A DNA stretch of 48,746 bases, taken from contig JAQTXJ010000007.1 in assembly GCA_028688815.1 (NCBI GenBank), positions 1 through 48,746 on the forward strand. The letters are read 5' to 3'. Below, piece after piece: positions 24,835 through 33,520 of the stretch; positions within the stretch are counted from its first letter, which is position 1; every line of letters starts with the position of its first letter. Made by a program: the position numbers and the translations under genes. The notes beneath the pieces are model-generated. The model made no database searches. It was given only the letters and a program-made list of their open reading frames with translations, and was not told the DNA's origin. This stretch comes from a bacterium. GTDB taxonomy: Bacteria; Hydrothermota; UBA3073; JACQXS01; JAQTXJ01.

Positions 24835-26308
24835 TTATCCACTCCATCGTTTTCTCAATCCTCTGCATAACTCTTTCCTTCCCCAGCACTTCAACCAAAT
24901 GAAACAAACTTGGCCCTACCGTCTTCCCTGTCAATGCAAGCCTCAACGGATGAATTAATAACCCTGCTCCTATTCCAAGCTCACCAGCTATAGCCCTTAT
25001 AACCGCCTCTATATTTTCAACACTGAATTCCGTTAATTCGGATAACCTTGTCTTTAACAACTCCAACCTCTGCTTCCCTTCCTGTGTAAGATATTTCCCC
25101 GCTCCTTTTTCATCGTACTCCGTCGGCTCAACAAAGAAATAACTTTCCATATCCAATAATGTCTTCATTCTCGGCTTCAATAACGCAATCACTTTTTTAT
25201 TGTATTCATCATCTTCACTTAATAATGTACTACTAAAATCTTGACTTGCAGGAGAATTTATATGATTATTAAATCGTAATTCTGATTCTCCTGAATATAG
25301 TATTCTGGTCGGAAGTTTACTAAAATTCTTTATTCTTTCAAGCAATTCATCATCACTCAACCTATTAATATGTTCCCCGTTCATCCATTCCAGTTTCTGG
25401 TAGTCAAAGATTGATCCCGTTACACCCAGTTTATCCAGTGAAAACTCTGATATAAGTTCTTCCATACTTAAAACTTCCCTATCCCCTCCCGGCGACCATC
25501 CGAGCAAGGCAAGGAAATTAACGAGCGTTTCAGGCAAAATCCCTTTATCTCTATATTCCAAAACAGAAACTGCTCCATGTCGTTTTGAAAGTTTGGAACG
25601 GTCTGCCCCAAGAATCATTGGCACATGAATAAACACAGGCGGTTCCCACCCGAATGCTTTATATATTATAATCTGTTTGAACGTATTTGAAATATGGTCT
25701 TCTCCCCTTAAAATATGGGTAATCCCCATTTCGTGGTCATCCACAACACAGGCAAAATTATAAGAAGGCGTTCCGTCAGATTTCATTAAAACGAAATCTT
25801 CTATGTCGTGTAAGTCTTTCGTAAGTTCGCCGTGCAGCTTATCCATAAAACTTACTTTCCCGTCCGACTCAGTAAAAAACCTCACGGCAGCAGGTCTCAT
25901 TATCCATTTTTGTCTTTCATCCGAAGGTAAACTAAGACAGGGGCGGTTACATTTCCACGACTTCTTCTCTGCAAGAGCAGCCTGTTTACGTGGTTTTAAA
26001 TCTTCTTCGGTACAGTAACAGAAATCACAGAGTTTGGTTTTTATCAACGCTTCCGCATTCTTTTTATAGTTTTCCAATCTGTCGCATTGCAATATAGGAC
26101 CTTCGTCCCAGTTTAAGCCCATCCACTTCAAACTGTCTATTATGGATTGAGTCATTTCCTGCGAAGAACGTTTAATATCGGTATCTTCGATTCTAAGTAC
26201 AAACTTTCCTTTCTGGTTTCGTGCAAGCAACCAGTTAAAAATTGCAGTTCTTGCCGTTCCCACGTGTAAGTATCCTGTCGGTGACGGCGCTATTCTAACT
26301 TTTATCAT
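24824..26308 (-). CDS. gltX: glutamyl-tRNA synthetase
   Basis: MIKVRIAPSPTGYLHVGTARTAIFNWLLAR; SKLSKRHGAVSV (KLSKR motif). Confidence 0.95.
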   Translation of the reverse strand: MIKVRIAPSPTGYLHVGTARTAIFNWLLARNQKGKFVLRIEDTDIKRSSQEMTQSIIDSLKWMGLNWDEGPILQCDRLENYKKNAEALIKTKLCDFCYCTEEDLKPRKQAALAEKKSWKCNRPCLSLPSDERQKWIMRPAAVRFFTESDGKVSFMDKLHGELTKDLHDIEDFVLMKSDGTPSYNFACVVDDHEMGITHILRGEDHISNTFKQIIIYKAFGWEPPVFIHVPMILGADRSKLSKRHGAVSVLEYRDKGILPETLVNFLALLGWSPGGDREVLSMEELISEFSLDKLGVTGSIFDYQKLEWMNGEHINRLSDDELLERIKNFSKLPTRILYSGESELRFNNHINSPASQDFSSTLLSEDDEYNKKVIALLKPRMKTLLDMESYFFVEPTEYDEKGAGKYLTQEGKQRLELLKTRLSELTEFSVENIEAVIRAIAGELGIGAGLLIHPLRLALTGKTVGPSLFHLVEVLGKERVMQRIEKTMEWIKPS

Positions 26309-26362
26309 TTTTTTCCCCCAATACCAACTCAATTAGTTAAGTAAGTTGAGTGGTTAAGTAAG

Positions 26363-26755
26363 TTAAGTGGTTTCCAGAGTCTTTTTTCTTCTTAAAAAAC
26401 TTATATACCCGTTTAGTATTTTGATGTTTTTGAAAATTTTAATTCTAAAATTATTAAACTTTTCTTCTGAAATGTATTCTTCGTCTAATGCAACAGTCGA
26501 GTGGTCAAGTAGTTCATATAATGATCCTCTTGCTTGACGGCAAAATTGAATGTTCTCTTGAAAATGATACCTGCCATATCCTTCTGCAATATTTGCAGTT
26601 ACAGACCTTGAAGCTCTTATAATTTGGTCGCCTAATTTAAGTCTCTCACCGACAGGTAAAGTCTTTACAAACTTTGAAAATTCTTTCCTTAATTCTCTGC
26701 TCTTTTTCCAAACCTCTAATGTCTCAAAAGTTGATTTTGTCTCTTCCATTTCCAT
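26363..26755 (-). CDS. four-helix-bundle protein (23S rRNA intervening-sequence-protein-like)
   Basis: LEVWKKSRELRKEFSKFVKTLP...QIIRASRSVTANIAEGYGR...FCRQARGSLYELLDHS. Confidence 0.9.
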   Translation of the reverse strand: MEMEETKSTFETLEVWKKSRELRKEFSKFVKTLPVGERLKLGDQIIRASRSVTANIAEGYGRYHFQENIQFCRQARGSLYELLDHSTVALDEEYISEEKFNNFRIKIFKNIKILNGYISFLRRKKTLETT

Positions 26756-26815
26756 TACTCCCCCCTACTCACCTCACTCACCTCACTTACCTCACTTACC
26801 TATCTTTTCCCTTTT

Positions 26816-27733
26816 CTAACTTACAAAATACTTCCCCTTCTCATAAAGAGGTTTTTCTTTTTCCCCTGTCGTTATCAACCGTACTGCATCCATATATTTC
26901 TCTCTTGTTTTTTTCACTATTTCATCCGGCAATTCAGGGACCGGAGGTTGTTTATTCCATTTTATGCTTAAAAGATAATCCCTTACAAACTGTTTATCAA
27001 AACTCTTTTGAGATTCTCCTTCAACGTAATCCGAAACCGACCAGAACCTTGATGAATCCGGCGTGAAAACCTCATCTATTAAAATTATCTGGTTATTCAG
27101 TATCCCGAACTCAAACTTCGTATCTGCTATTATTATTCCTTTTTTTCGTGCATATTCAGCCGCAAACGTATATAACGCTATGCTTTTTCTCCTTAATGAA
27201 TCTGCGACTTCATCTCCTACAAGTTTTCTGCATTGTTCAAAATTTATCGGCATATCATGCCCTTCTGTTGCCTTTGTTGTCGGTGTAAATATTGCTGCCA
27301 GCAGTTTTGACGACTCTACCAGCCCTTTTGGCAACTGGATTCCACATACCGTCCCGCTTTTCTGGTATTCCTCCCACCCACTCCCTGCAAGCCATCCTCT
27401 TACTACACATTCTACGGGAATAACGGAAGTCTTTTTCACAAGCATTGCCCGTCCCTCTAAAATGGACTTATATTCTCTTAAATTAGACGGGAATTCATCC
27501 ACATCCGTTGAGATTAAATGATTTGGAATAATATCTTTGGTCAGTCCAAACCAAAACTTTGATAATTCTGTAAGGACTTTTCCTTTGTCGGGGATTCCCG
27601 TTGGAAGTATAAAATCAAAAGCCGAAATTCTGTCTGTAGCTACGATAAGCAATTCTGAACCTAAATCATATATGTCTCTGACTTTCCCGCGAGAAATTAA
27701 AGGAATGCCTTTCAAATTTGTTTCTAATACCAT
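26816..27733 (-). CDS. purC: phosphoribosylaminoimidazole-succinocarboxamide synthase
   Basis: SRGKVRDIYDLGSELLIVATDRISAFDFILPTGIPDKG; start at MVLETNL with GGGGGG upstream. Confidence 0.95.
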   Translation of the reverse strand: MVLETNLKGIPLISRGKVRDIYDLGSELLIVATDRISAFDFILPTGIPDKGKVLTELSKFWFGLTKDIIPNHLISTDVDEFPSNLREYKSILEGRAMLVKKTSVIPVECVVRGWLAGSGWEEYQKSGTVCGIQLPKGLVESSKLLAAIFTPTTKATEGHDMPINFEQCRKLVGDEVADSLRRKSIALYTFAAEYARKKGIIIADTKFEFGILNNQIILIDEVFTPDSSRFWSVSDYVEGESQKSFDKQFVRDYLLSIKWNKQPPVPELPDEIVKKTREKYMDAVRLITTGEKEKPLYEKGKYFVS

Positions 27734-27880
27734 TTCCCCCCCTATATTATTTCTGATATTTATATAATGCCCAACATCTATCTTGTATAACCTAAATGTT
27801 GAATATAAAATCTGCAACTAAAAAATAAAAATTGTTTTTTGAATTTTAGACTTTGAGTTTTGTGCTTTAGGTCCTTAAAC

Positions 27881-28786
27881 TTATCTTCCTACAACAAATA
27901 ACGTCAAATAATAGTAAACAAGAGGGGCTACAAATAAAACCGAATCAAACCTATCCAGAAATCCACCGTGTCCGGGAATGGTTGAAGATGCATCTTTTAT
28001 CCTGACATCTCTTTTTAATAATGATTCCACTAAATCTCCCATTGGAGAAAAAAAAGCGCTAAGTATTCCAAGTATTAAACAATCCAGAACATTTAACCAC
28101 GGAGCAAGAAATGCTCTTAACACAAACATAACAATTATCCCCATAATCCCGCCGGATATACAACCTTCCCATGATTTTCCCGGAGATACACGTTTTAAAA
28201 TTTTGTGTTTGCCAAACCGATTTCCTACAAAATATGCAGTGATATCATTTGACCAGGCAAGTACAAACGGCATAAGCGTATATACTGCGCCTAAACTGTA
28301 AGCATCTGCGAATATGCTTCCTCTCGGATTAAACATATAAAACTTAAGATTATGTATATTCTGGAAAGCTTCATGATGATATAATAATACCGGTATTTGT
28401 CTTAATAATATTAAATGGCTGAAAAGCCACCCTACATACAAAACTCCGAACATTGTTCCCGAAATATGGTATATTGCGCGGTCCATATTTCTTCTGTATA
28501 ATTCGGAAATACAAACAAACATTAAAAGCGCAGTAAGAGTTAAAACAGTATAAATATGGGATGCATAAAAAGCTGCCCAACCAAGCGTTAACGCTGCAAG
28601 TACGCCTATAAAAACAAAAGGTTTTAACCCGCGTTTTTCTAATATCTTGTAAAACTCATACGCTCCTAAACCAATGCCTAATTCAATAAACAACAAATAA
28701 TATATACCGCCTGTGTAGGCAACAAATATTAGGACAGGAATAAATAAAACCGAGGTTATTACCCTATAAAAAAGTTCACTCTTCAC
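27881..28786 (-). CDS. cdsA: phosphatidate cytidylyltransferase
   Basis: Multiple TMs and C-terminal GDLVESLLKRDVRIKDASSTIPGHGGFLDRFDSVLFVAP signature; GTG start. Confidence 0.95.
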   Translation of the reverse strand: MKSELFYRVITSVLFIPVLIFVAYTGGIYYLLFIELGIGLGAYEFYKILEKRGLKPFVFIGVLAALTLGWAAFYASHIYTVLTLTALLMFVCISELYRRNMDRAIYHISGTMFGVLYVGWLFSHLILLRQIPVLLYHHEAFQNIHNLKFYMFNPRGSIFADAYSLGAVYTLMPFVLAWSNDITAYFVGNRFGKHKILKRVSPGKSWEGCISGGIMGIIVMFVLRAFLAPWLNVLDCLILGILSAFFSPMGDLVESLLKRDVRIKDASSTIPGHGGFLDRFDSVLFVAPLVYYYLTLFVVGR

Positions 28787-28919
28787 TTGCCTTGAATTTA
28801 GTTAACAAACTTATTATATCTTAACTCTTTCCATATTTGAAGTTCTGTAATAATTCTCTGTGCTCTCTGCTTTTTCTCTCTTTTTCTGTTATTTTTTAAC
28901 CTTCTATTCTCTTTTTTTA

Positions 28920-28974
28920 GTTGGAGTTTGTTTTATCAAAAACATTACTCCAACTTATCCAGCTCAGCTGGGCT
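28920..28974 (+). repeat. two-hairpin element
   Basis: GTTGGAGT (28920-28927)/ACTCCAAC (28947-28954), TTATCCAGC-TCA-GCTGGGCT. Confidence 0.85.
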
Positions 28975-29124
28975 CTGTGGTCTCTTTAGACAGGTATTAT
29001 TTCCCGTATTCTGCTTTAATCATTAGCATCTCACGGATCCAAATTGTATTCTCCTCTCTGCGTTCTCTGCGTCTCTGCGGTGAAAATTTTTGTTGTCTGT
29101 TTCTCATTCTGAAATCCGAATTTT

Positions 29125-29841
29125 CTACCTTCTGCCAAATCTCCGGTTCCTTTGCTGGTACCATTTTAGAGCCTCGATAAGAGCGGGAGTTCTAAAATCA
29201 GGCCATAAAATAGGCGTAGTATATATCTCGGTGTACGCAAGCTGGTAAAGGAAAAAATTAGAAACCCGTTGTTCGCCGGATGTCCTTATTAAAAGGTCGG
29301 GATCCGGTAATTTGGGCGCATAAAGATAATTACGGAAACTGTTTTCAGTTATACGCTTTGTAGGTCCCGTAATCTTATGAATGGCATCTATTATCTCTGC
29401 TCGCCCGCTATATGATAATGCAAGCGTTAGTTGTAAGCCGGTATTATGACTTGTGGATGTTAGCGCTTTATCCATTCTCTGTTTTATGGAAGGCGGAAAT
29501 TTGCTCAATCTCCCAATAAATTGAACTGCTACATTGTTTCTATTTAGTTCGGGGAGTTCCTTTTCTAAATGTTTCTCGAGAAGAGTTAATATCGCTTTTA
29601 TTTCTGCAGGAGGCCTTTGCCAGTTTTCTTCGGAAAATGTATAAAGGGTAAGGAATTTTATTCCTAAAGATCCACAAGATTCAACCATTTCTCTGACGGA
29701 AGCAATACCTTGTGTATGCCCGTCAACTATAGGCTTTTTTCGCTGTGTTGCCCATCTTCCATTGCCATCCATAATAACTGCAACGTGAATAGGAAGATTA
29801 TTCTTTATTAAACCATGCTCTTCTATGTTTATATTTTTCAT
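29125..29841 (-). CDS. uppS: isoprenyl transferase (undecaprenyl diphosphate synthase)
   Basis: HVAVIMDGNGRWATQRKKPIVDGHTQG; DLLIRTSGEQRVSNFFLYQLAYTE. Confidence 0.95.
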   Translation of the reverse strand: MKNINIEEHGLIKNNLPIHVAVIMDGNGRWATQRKKPIVDGHTQGIASVREMVESCGSLGIKFLTLYTFSEENWQRPPAEIKAILTLLEKHLEKELPELNRNNVAVQFIGRLSKFPPSIKQRMDKALTSTSHNTGLQLTLALSYSGRAEIIDAIHKITGPTKRITENSFRNYLYAPKLPDPDLLIRTSGEQRVSNFFLYQLAYTEIYTTPILWPDFRTPALIEALKWYQQRNRRFGRR

Positions 29842-29879
29842 AGTTCTATCCTTTTTCTCCTGCGCCTTTCTTTATTTGA

Positions 29880-30434
29880 TTATCCTTCTATTATTTCTTT
29901 TTCTTTTTTGGAAAGTAACTCATCTATAATTTTTATCTGTTCTTCCATAATACGTTGAATTTCTTTCTCTCCCCTATGTCCATCATCTTCAGGAAGGTCC
30001 TTAATGGCTTTTATTTTTATAACCTCATCTCTTCGTATGTTTCTTAAAGCAACCCTTGAATCTTCTGCAAATTTCTTTACAAGTTTTATCAAACCCTGTT
30101 TTCTTTCTTCCGTTAATGAAGGAATAGGAAGCTTTACCGCCGCTCCATCATTGGAAGGCGTTAATCCTATACCGGATTTTAATATTGATTTCTCAATTTC
30201 AGAAATAAGATTGCGGTCCCAGGGTTTTATTACTATTAGTTTTGGGTCAGGACAAGCTATTGAAGCTACTTGTTTTATTGGTAAAGAAGTCCCGTAAGAA
30301 TCTACTTTTAAACCTTCTACTAACGCAGTAGAAGCGCGCCCTGTCCTCGTAGTTCCAAGCTGGTGTTTGAAAAGCTCTATACTATGAGCCATTTTCTCCT
30401 TCATATTTTTATATATTTCATCCAAAGGTCCCAT
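29880..30434 (-). CDS. frr: ribosome recycling factor
   Basis: TGRASTALVEGLKVDSYGTSLPIKQVASIACPDPKLIVIKPWD; RRDEVIKIKAIKDLPEDDGHRGEKEIQ. Confidence 0.95.
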   Translation of the reverse strand: MGPLDEIYKNMKEKMAHSIELFKHQLGTTRTGRASTALVEGLKVDSYGTSLPIKQVASIACPDPKLIVIKPWDRNLISEIEKSILKSGIGLTPSNDGAAVKLPIPSLTEERKQGLIKLVKKFAEDSRVALRNIRRDEVIKIKAIKDLPEDDGHRGEKEIQRIMEEQIKIIDELLSKKEKEIIEG

Positions 30435-30444
30435 TTTCTCCCCC

Positions 30445-31725
30445 CTAAGTTTCCTGATTTTTCTTTTTAGAATCTATTATATCTATTCCACCCATATATG
30501 GTCTGAGAACTTCCGGAATTATTATTCCTCCATCCGCAGTCTGGTATTGTTCTATTAACGTAATAAACAACCTCGGCGTTGCTACACCGGACCCATTCAA
30601 TATATGAACGGTTTTCATTTCTCCTTTGTCCCGGAACCTTATTTTTGCGCGTCTTGCCTGGAATCCTTCGCAATTACTGCACGAAGAAACTTCAAGCCAC
30701 TCTTTGCTCGCAGGTGCCCATAACTCTATGTCATAAGTCTTTGCAGATGCAAAACTCATATCGTTTACAGGTAACAAAATTACCCTGTATGTTAGTCCTA
30801 ATAACTTTAATACTTCCTCCGCCTCTTTAAGCAATATTTCCAACTCCTGATAAGAAGAATCAGGATGGACAAATTTTATAAGTTCAACTTTGTTAAACTG
30901 GTGTAATCGCCTTAATCCTTTTGTCATTTTACCGTAAGAACCGGCTTCTCTTCTGAAACACGCAGTATACCCGACATATTTAATTGGGAAATCTTTTGCG
31001 TCCAATACTTCTTCCTGGAACAAATTTATTACCGGTACTTCAGCCGTAGGATTAAGAAATAAATTATCTTTTCCTATAAAATACATATCTTCTTCAAGTT
31101 TTGGTAACTGTCCCGTATGGAACATTGATTTCGGGTTAACCAGATAAGACGGTAAAATCTCGGTATACCCCTGTTTAATATGCAAATCTAACATGAAATT
31201 AATAAGCGCCCGTTCAAGTCTTGCTCCTAATCCTTTGTAACATGGGAAATTTGAACCTACTACTTTGGTGCTTCGCTTGAAATCAACCATATCAAGCGAT
31301 TCACATAACTCGTCTGATGTTTTTGGTGTAAACTCAAACGCAAGAGGATTCCCGTGTTCTTTTATCGTTGTTACGGTTTTAAGAGGAACCGATGCATCCG
31401 GAATATTTGGCATCCAGCTTATTAACGTATAAAGTTCGGTTTCTATTTCTGTAATTTCTACTGTCAATTGGGATTCGGATTCGGATAACTGACGGGATTG
31501 TTTTATCAAATCCTCTGCCTTGTCACCCTGTCCGGACTTTTTAAGCTCTGCTACTTTGAGGGAAATTTGTTTTTGCTCCGCCCTGATGGCATCTCTTCTT
31601 TTTACGAGGTCCCGTCTCTTTAAATCAAGAAGCGTAAACTTATCAACATCAACGGATTCGCCCTTGAGTTCTGCTGACCTTTTTATAAGCTCAAAATTAT
31701 TCCTTATAAACTCAAAATCAAACAT
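30445..31725 (-). CDS. serS: seryl-tRNA synthetase
   Basis: MFDFEFIRNNFELIKRSAELKG; class II motifs CFRREAGSYGKMTKGLRRLHQFNKVE; start refined to 31725. Confidence 0.95.
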   Translation of the reverse strand: MFDFEFIRNNFELIKRSAELKGESVDVDKFTLLDLKRRDLVKRRDAIRAEQKQISLKVAELKKSGQGDKAEDLIKQSRQLSESESQLTVEITEIETELYTLISWMPNIPDASVPLKTVTTIKEHGNPLAFEFTPKTSDELCESLDMVDFKRSTKVVGSNFPCYKGLGARLERALINFMLDLHIKQGYTEILPSYLVNPKSMFHTGQLPKLEEDMYFIGKDNLFLNPTAEVPVINLFQEEVLDAKDFPIKYVGYTACFRREAGSYGKMTKGLRRLHQFNKVELIKFVHPDSSYQELEILLKEAEEVLKLLGLTYRVILLPVNDMSFASAKTYDIELWAPASKEWLEVSSCSNCEGFQARRAKIRFRDKGEMKTVHILNGSGVATPRLFITLIEQYQTADGGIIIPEVLRPYMGGIDIIDSKKKNQET

Positions 31726-31732
31726 ATTGTCT

Positions 31733-31761
31733 ATATTATATATGCAATAGCTTATTGTCAA
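31733..31761 (-). promoter_or_regulatory. serS promoter
   Basis: TTGACA (31761-31756), 17 bp, TAATAT (31738-31733), ATG 7 nt further. Confidence 0.75.
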
Positions 31762-31961
31762 GCTTAAAAAATCTTCCCTCTATAATCAAAATATTTCCTT
31801 TTTTCGTTCTTTCTTCCCTTCTTTTTATCCGCGTTTATTTGCGTTGGATTGTTTTTATATTCTCTGTGTTATCTCGGAGTATTATTTCGGTGTCCATTAT
31901 GGTTATGTTCTCTACTCTCTGCGAACTTTGCGTCTTTTTGTTTTGTGCTAATCTCTTGCTT

Positions 31962-32681
31962 TTACTTCTTATCGTAAATCGAAGGAAAATAAGACGAGGG
32001 CGCTAAACCTTTCTGGGTTTCTTTATCTAATTGTCCGTAATAAATGTCCATTAAACTTTTGGGCTTATATTCTCCTAGTATCACGCTTATTAATCTTTCT
32101 GTCCGCTCCAAATTTGCTTCAGGCCTATTTAAAATATTAAAGTTTTGGGGTGCAATTATCATAGCAACAATAGACAGGTATTCTCTTTCGGTTAACTGAT
32201 TTATTGGTTTATTATAATAAACATTTGCTGCGTTATCAAAACCAATAACCAGCTTACCATTTACATTTCCTAGATAAACATTATTAATAAATAACCGGAG
32301 CTGGTCGTTTTTTGAAACCAAAGAATTCAATGCAAATACTGCTATTAAAGTCTGTTTGAGTTTGGCGAAACCGGGTTTGAAATGACTAAAATAGTATATT
32401 TTTACAAGTCCCTGGGTAATCGTTGTTATTCCTGCCCCGGGAGTTTTCAAATCCATACCGTTATGTTTGTAAAAATTAGGGTCTTCAATTGTTAATAACG
32501 CATCTATCTGCCATTGATTTAAGTCGCTTAGTTTCAAAGTCATATTATCCGAATTTAATGCTTTTTTTATTATCTTAGGTGTGTCAATTCGGGCTTTTAT
32601 TACTACGATTGTACAATAACTCAAAATTAGTGCTACAATTAATATTATTACCAAAAAAGTAGTTTTTAAAAATCTTTTCAT
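31962..32681 (-). CDS. GT51-family (monofunctional) peptidoglycan glycosyltransferase-like protein
   Basis: LLTIEDPNFYKHNGMD...TITQGLVK...LNSLVSKNDQLRLFINNVYLGN; N-terminal TM. Confidence 0.8.
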   Translation of the reverse strand: MKRFLKTTFLVIILIVALILSYCTIVVIKARIDTPKIIKKALNSDNMTLKLSDLNQWQIDALLTIEDPNFYKHNGMDLKTPGAGITTITQGLVKIYYFSHFKPGFAKLKQTLIAVFALNSLVSKNDQLRLFINNVYLGNVNGKLVIGFDNAANVYYNKPINQLTEREYLSIVAMIIAPQNFNILNRPEANLERTERLISVILGEYKPKSLMDIYYGQLDKETQKGLAPSSYFPSIYDKK

Positions 32682-32715
32682 TTCTTTAATATTTAATTTT
32701 TGATTTTTAATTTTT

Positions 32716-33159
32716 CTACCGTATTCCCTTCACCCTATCCCCTACTTTCACATTATGTCTTCTAAACCACCCCTGGTTTACTTCTATGGCATATTTAACG
32801 GGTATTATGGACATATGAAAACTTACAGTATCAAGAGGCGCCATATCTTCTATCTGGACTATTTTTTTGTTTTCTGTAATAAAAGCAATAGATAAAGGGA
32901 TATACGTGTTTTTCATCCAGAAAGAGTGATAATCTGGTTCCTTAAAAACAAAAAGCATTCCCTTGTTTTCCTGCATTTTTTTGCGATACATAAGTCCACG
33001 TGCCATTGTAGCAGGTGTATTTACTATTTCTACCTGTAACCCGGAATTTCCTACCTTTATTTTATGCAATTGAGTGTTTTTGAAACCAAATCCCCAGAAA
33101 AGTCCGGCAACTACTATAACCAAACCCGCCATTTTTAATTTTTTAGAATCCATACTCAT
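32716..33159 (-). CDS. DUF192 family protein
   Basis: MARGLMYRKKMQENKGMLFVFKEPDYHSFWMKNTYIPLSIAFI. Confidence 0.9.
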   Translation of the reverse strand: MSMDSKKLKMAGLVIVVAGLFWGFGFKNTQLHKIKVGNSGLQVEIVNTPATMARGLMYRKKMQENKGMLFVFKEPDYHSFWMKNTYIPLSIAFITENKKIVQIEDMAPLDTVSFHMSIIPVKYAIEVNQGWFRRHNVKVGDRVKGIR

Positions 33160-33330
33160 ATTTTGATGGTATATTAATTTGCTATAATGTCAATAAATTA
33201 TCCCCATTCTTCTTTTCCTTTCTCTTCTCTGTGCTCTCCTTTTTCTCTCTGTGCTATCTATAGTTTTTGTTTTATTTTTTTCCTGTTATTTTTAACTTTC
33301 TACTGCTTTTATATCCTGTTAATCCTGTTT

Positions 33331-33377
33331 AGAAGCTCTTTGCTTGTTTAGAGCTTCTTATCCAGCTCTGCTGGGCT
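33331..33377 (+). repeat. two-hairpin element
   Basis: AGAAGCTCT (33331-33339)/AGAGCTTCT (33350-33358), TATCCAGC-TCT-GCTGGGCT. Confidence 0.88.
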
Positions 33378-33520
33378 AAATTTTCTTATTCTAATTTTCT
33401 TTTCTCTGTGTACTCTGTGGTTAGATTTTTCTGTTCTCTGCGGTGAAGAATTTTTATCTGTTTTTCTGTTACAATTAGTTACAATCTATCTCTACTTGTT
33501 ACCATTTATTACTATCCCCA

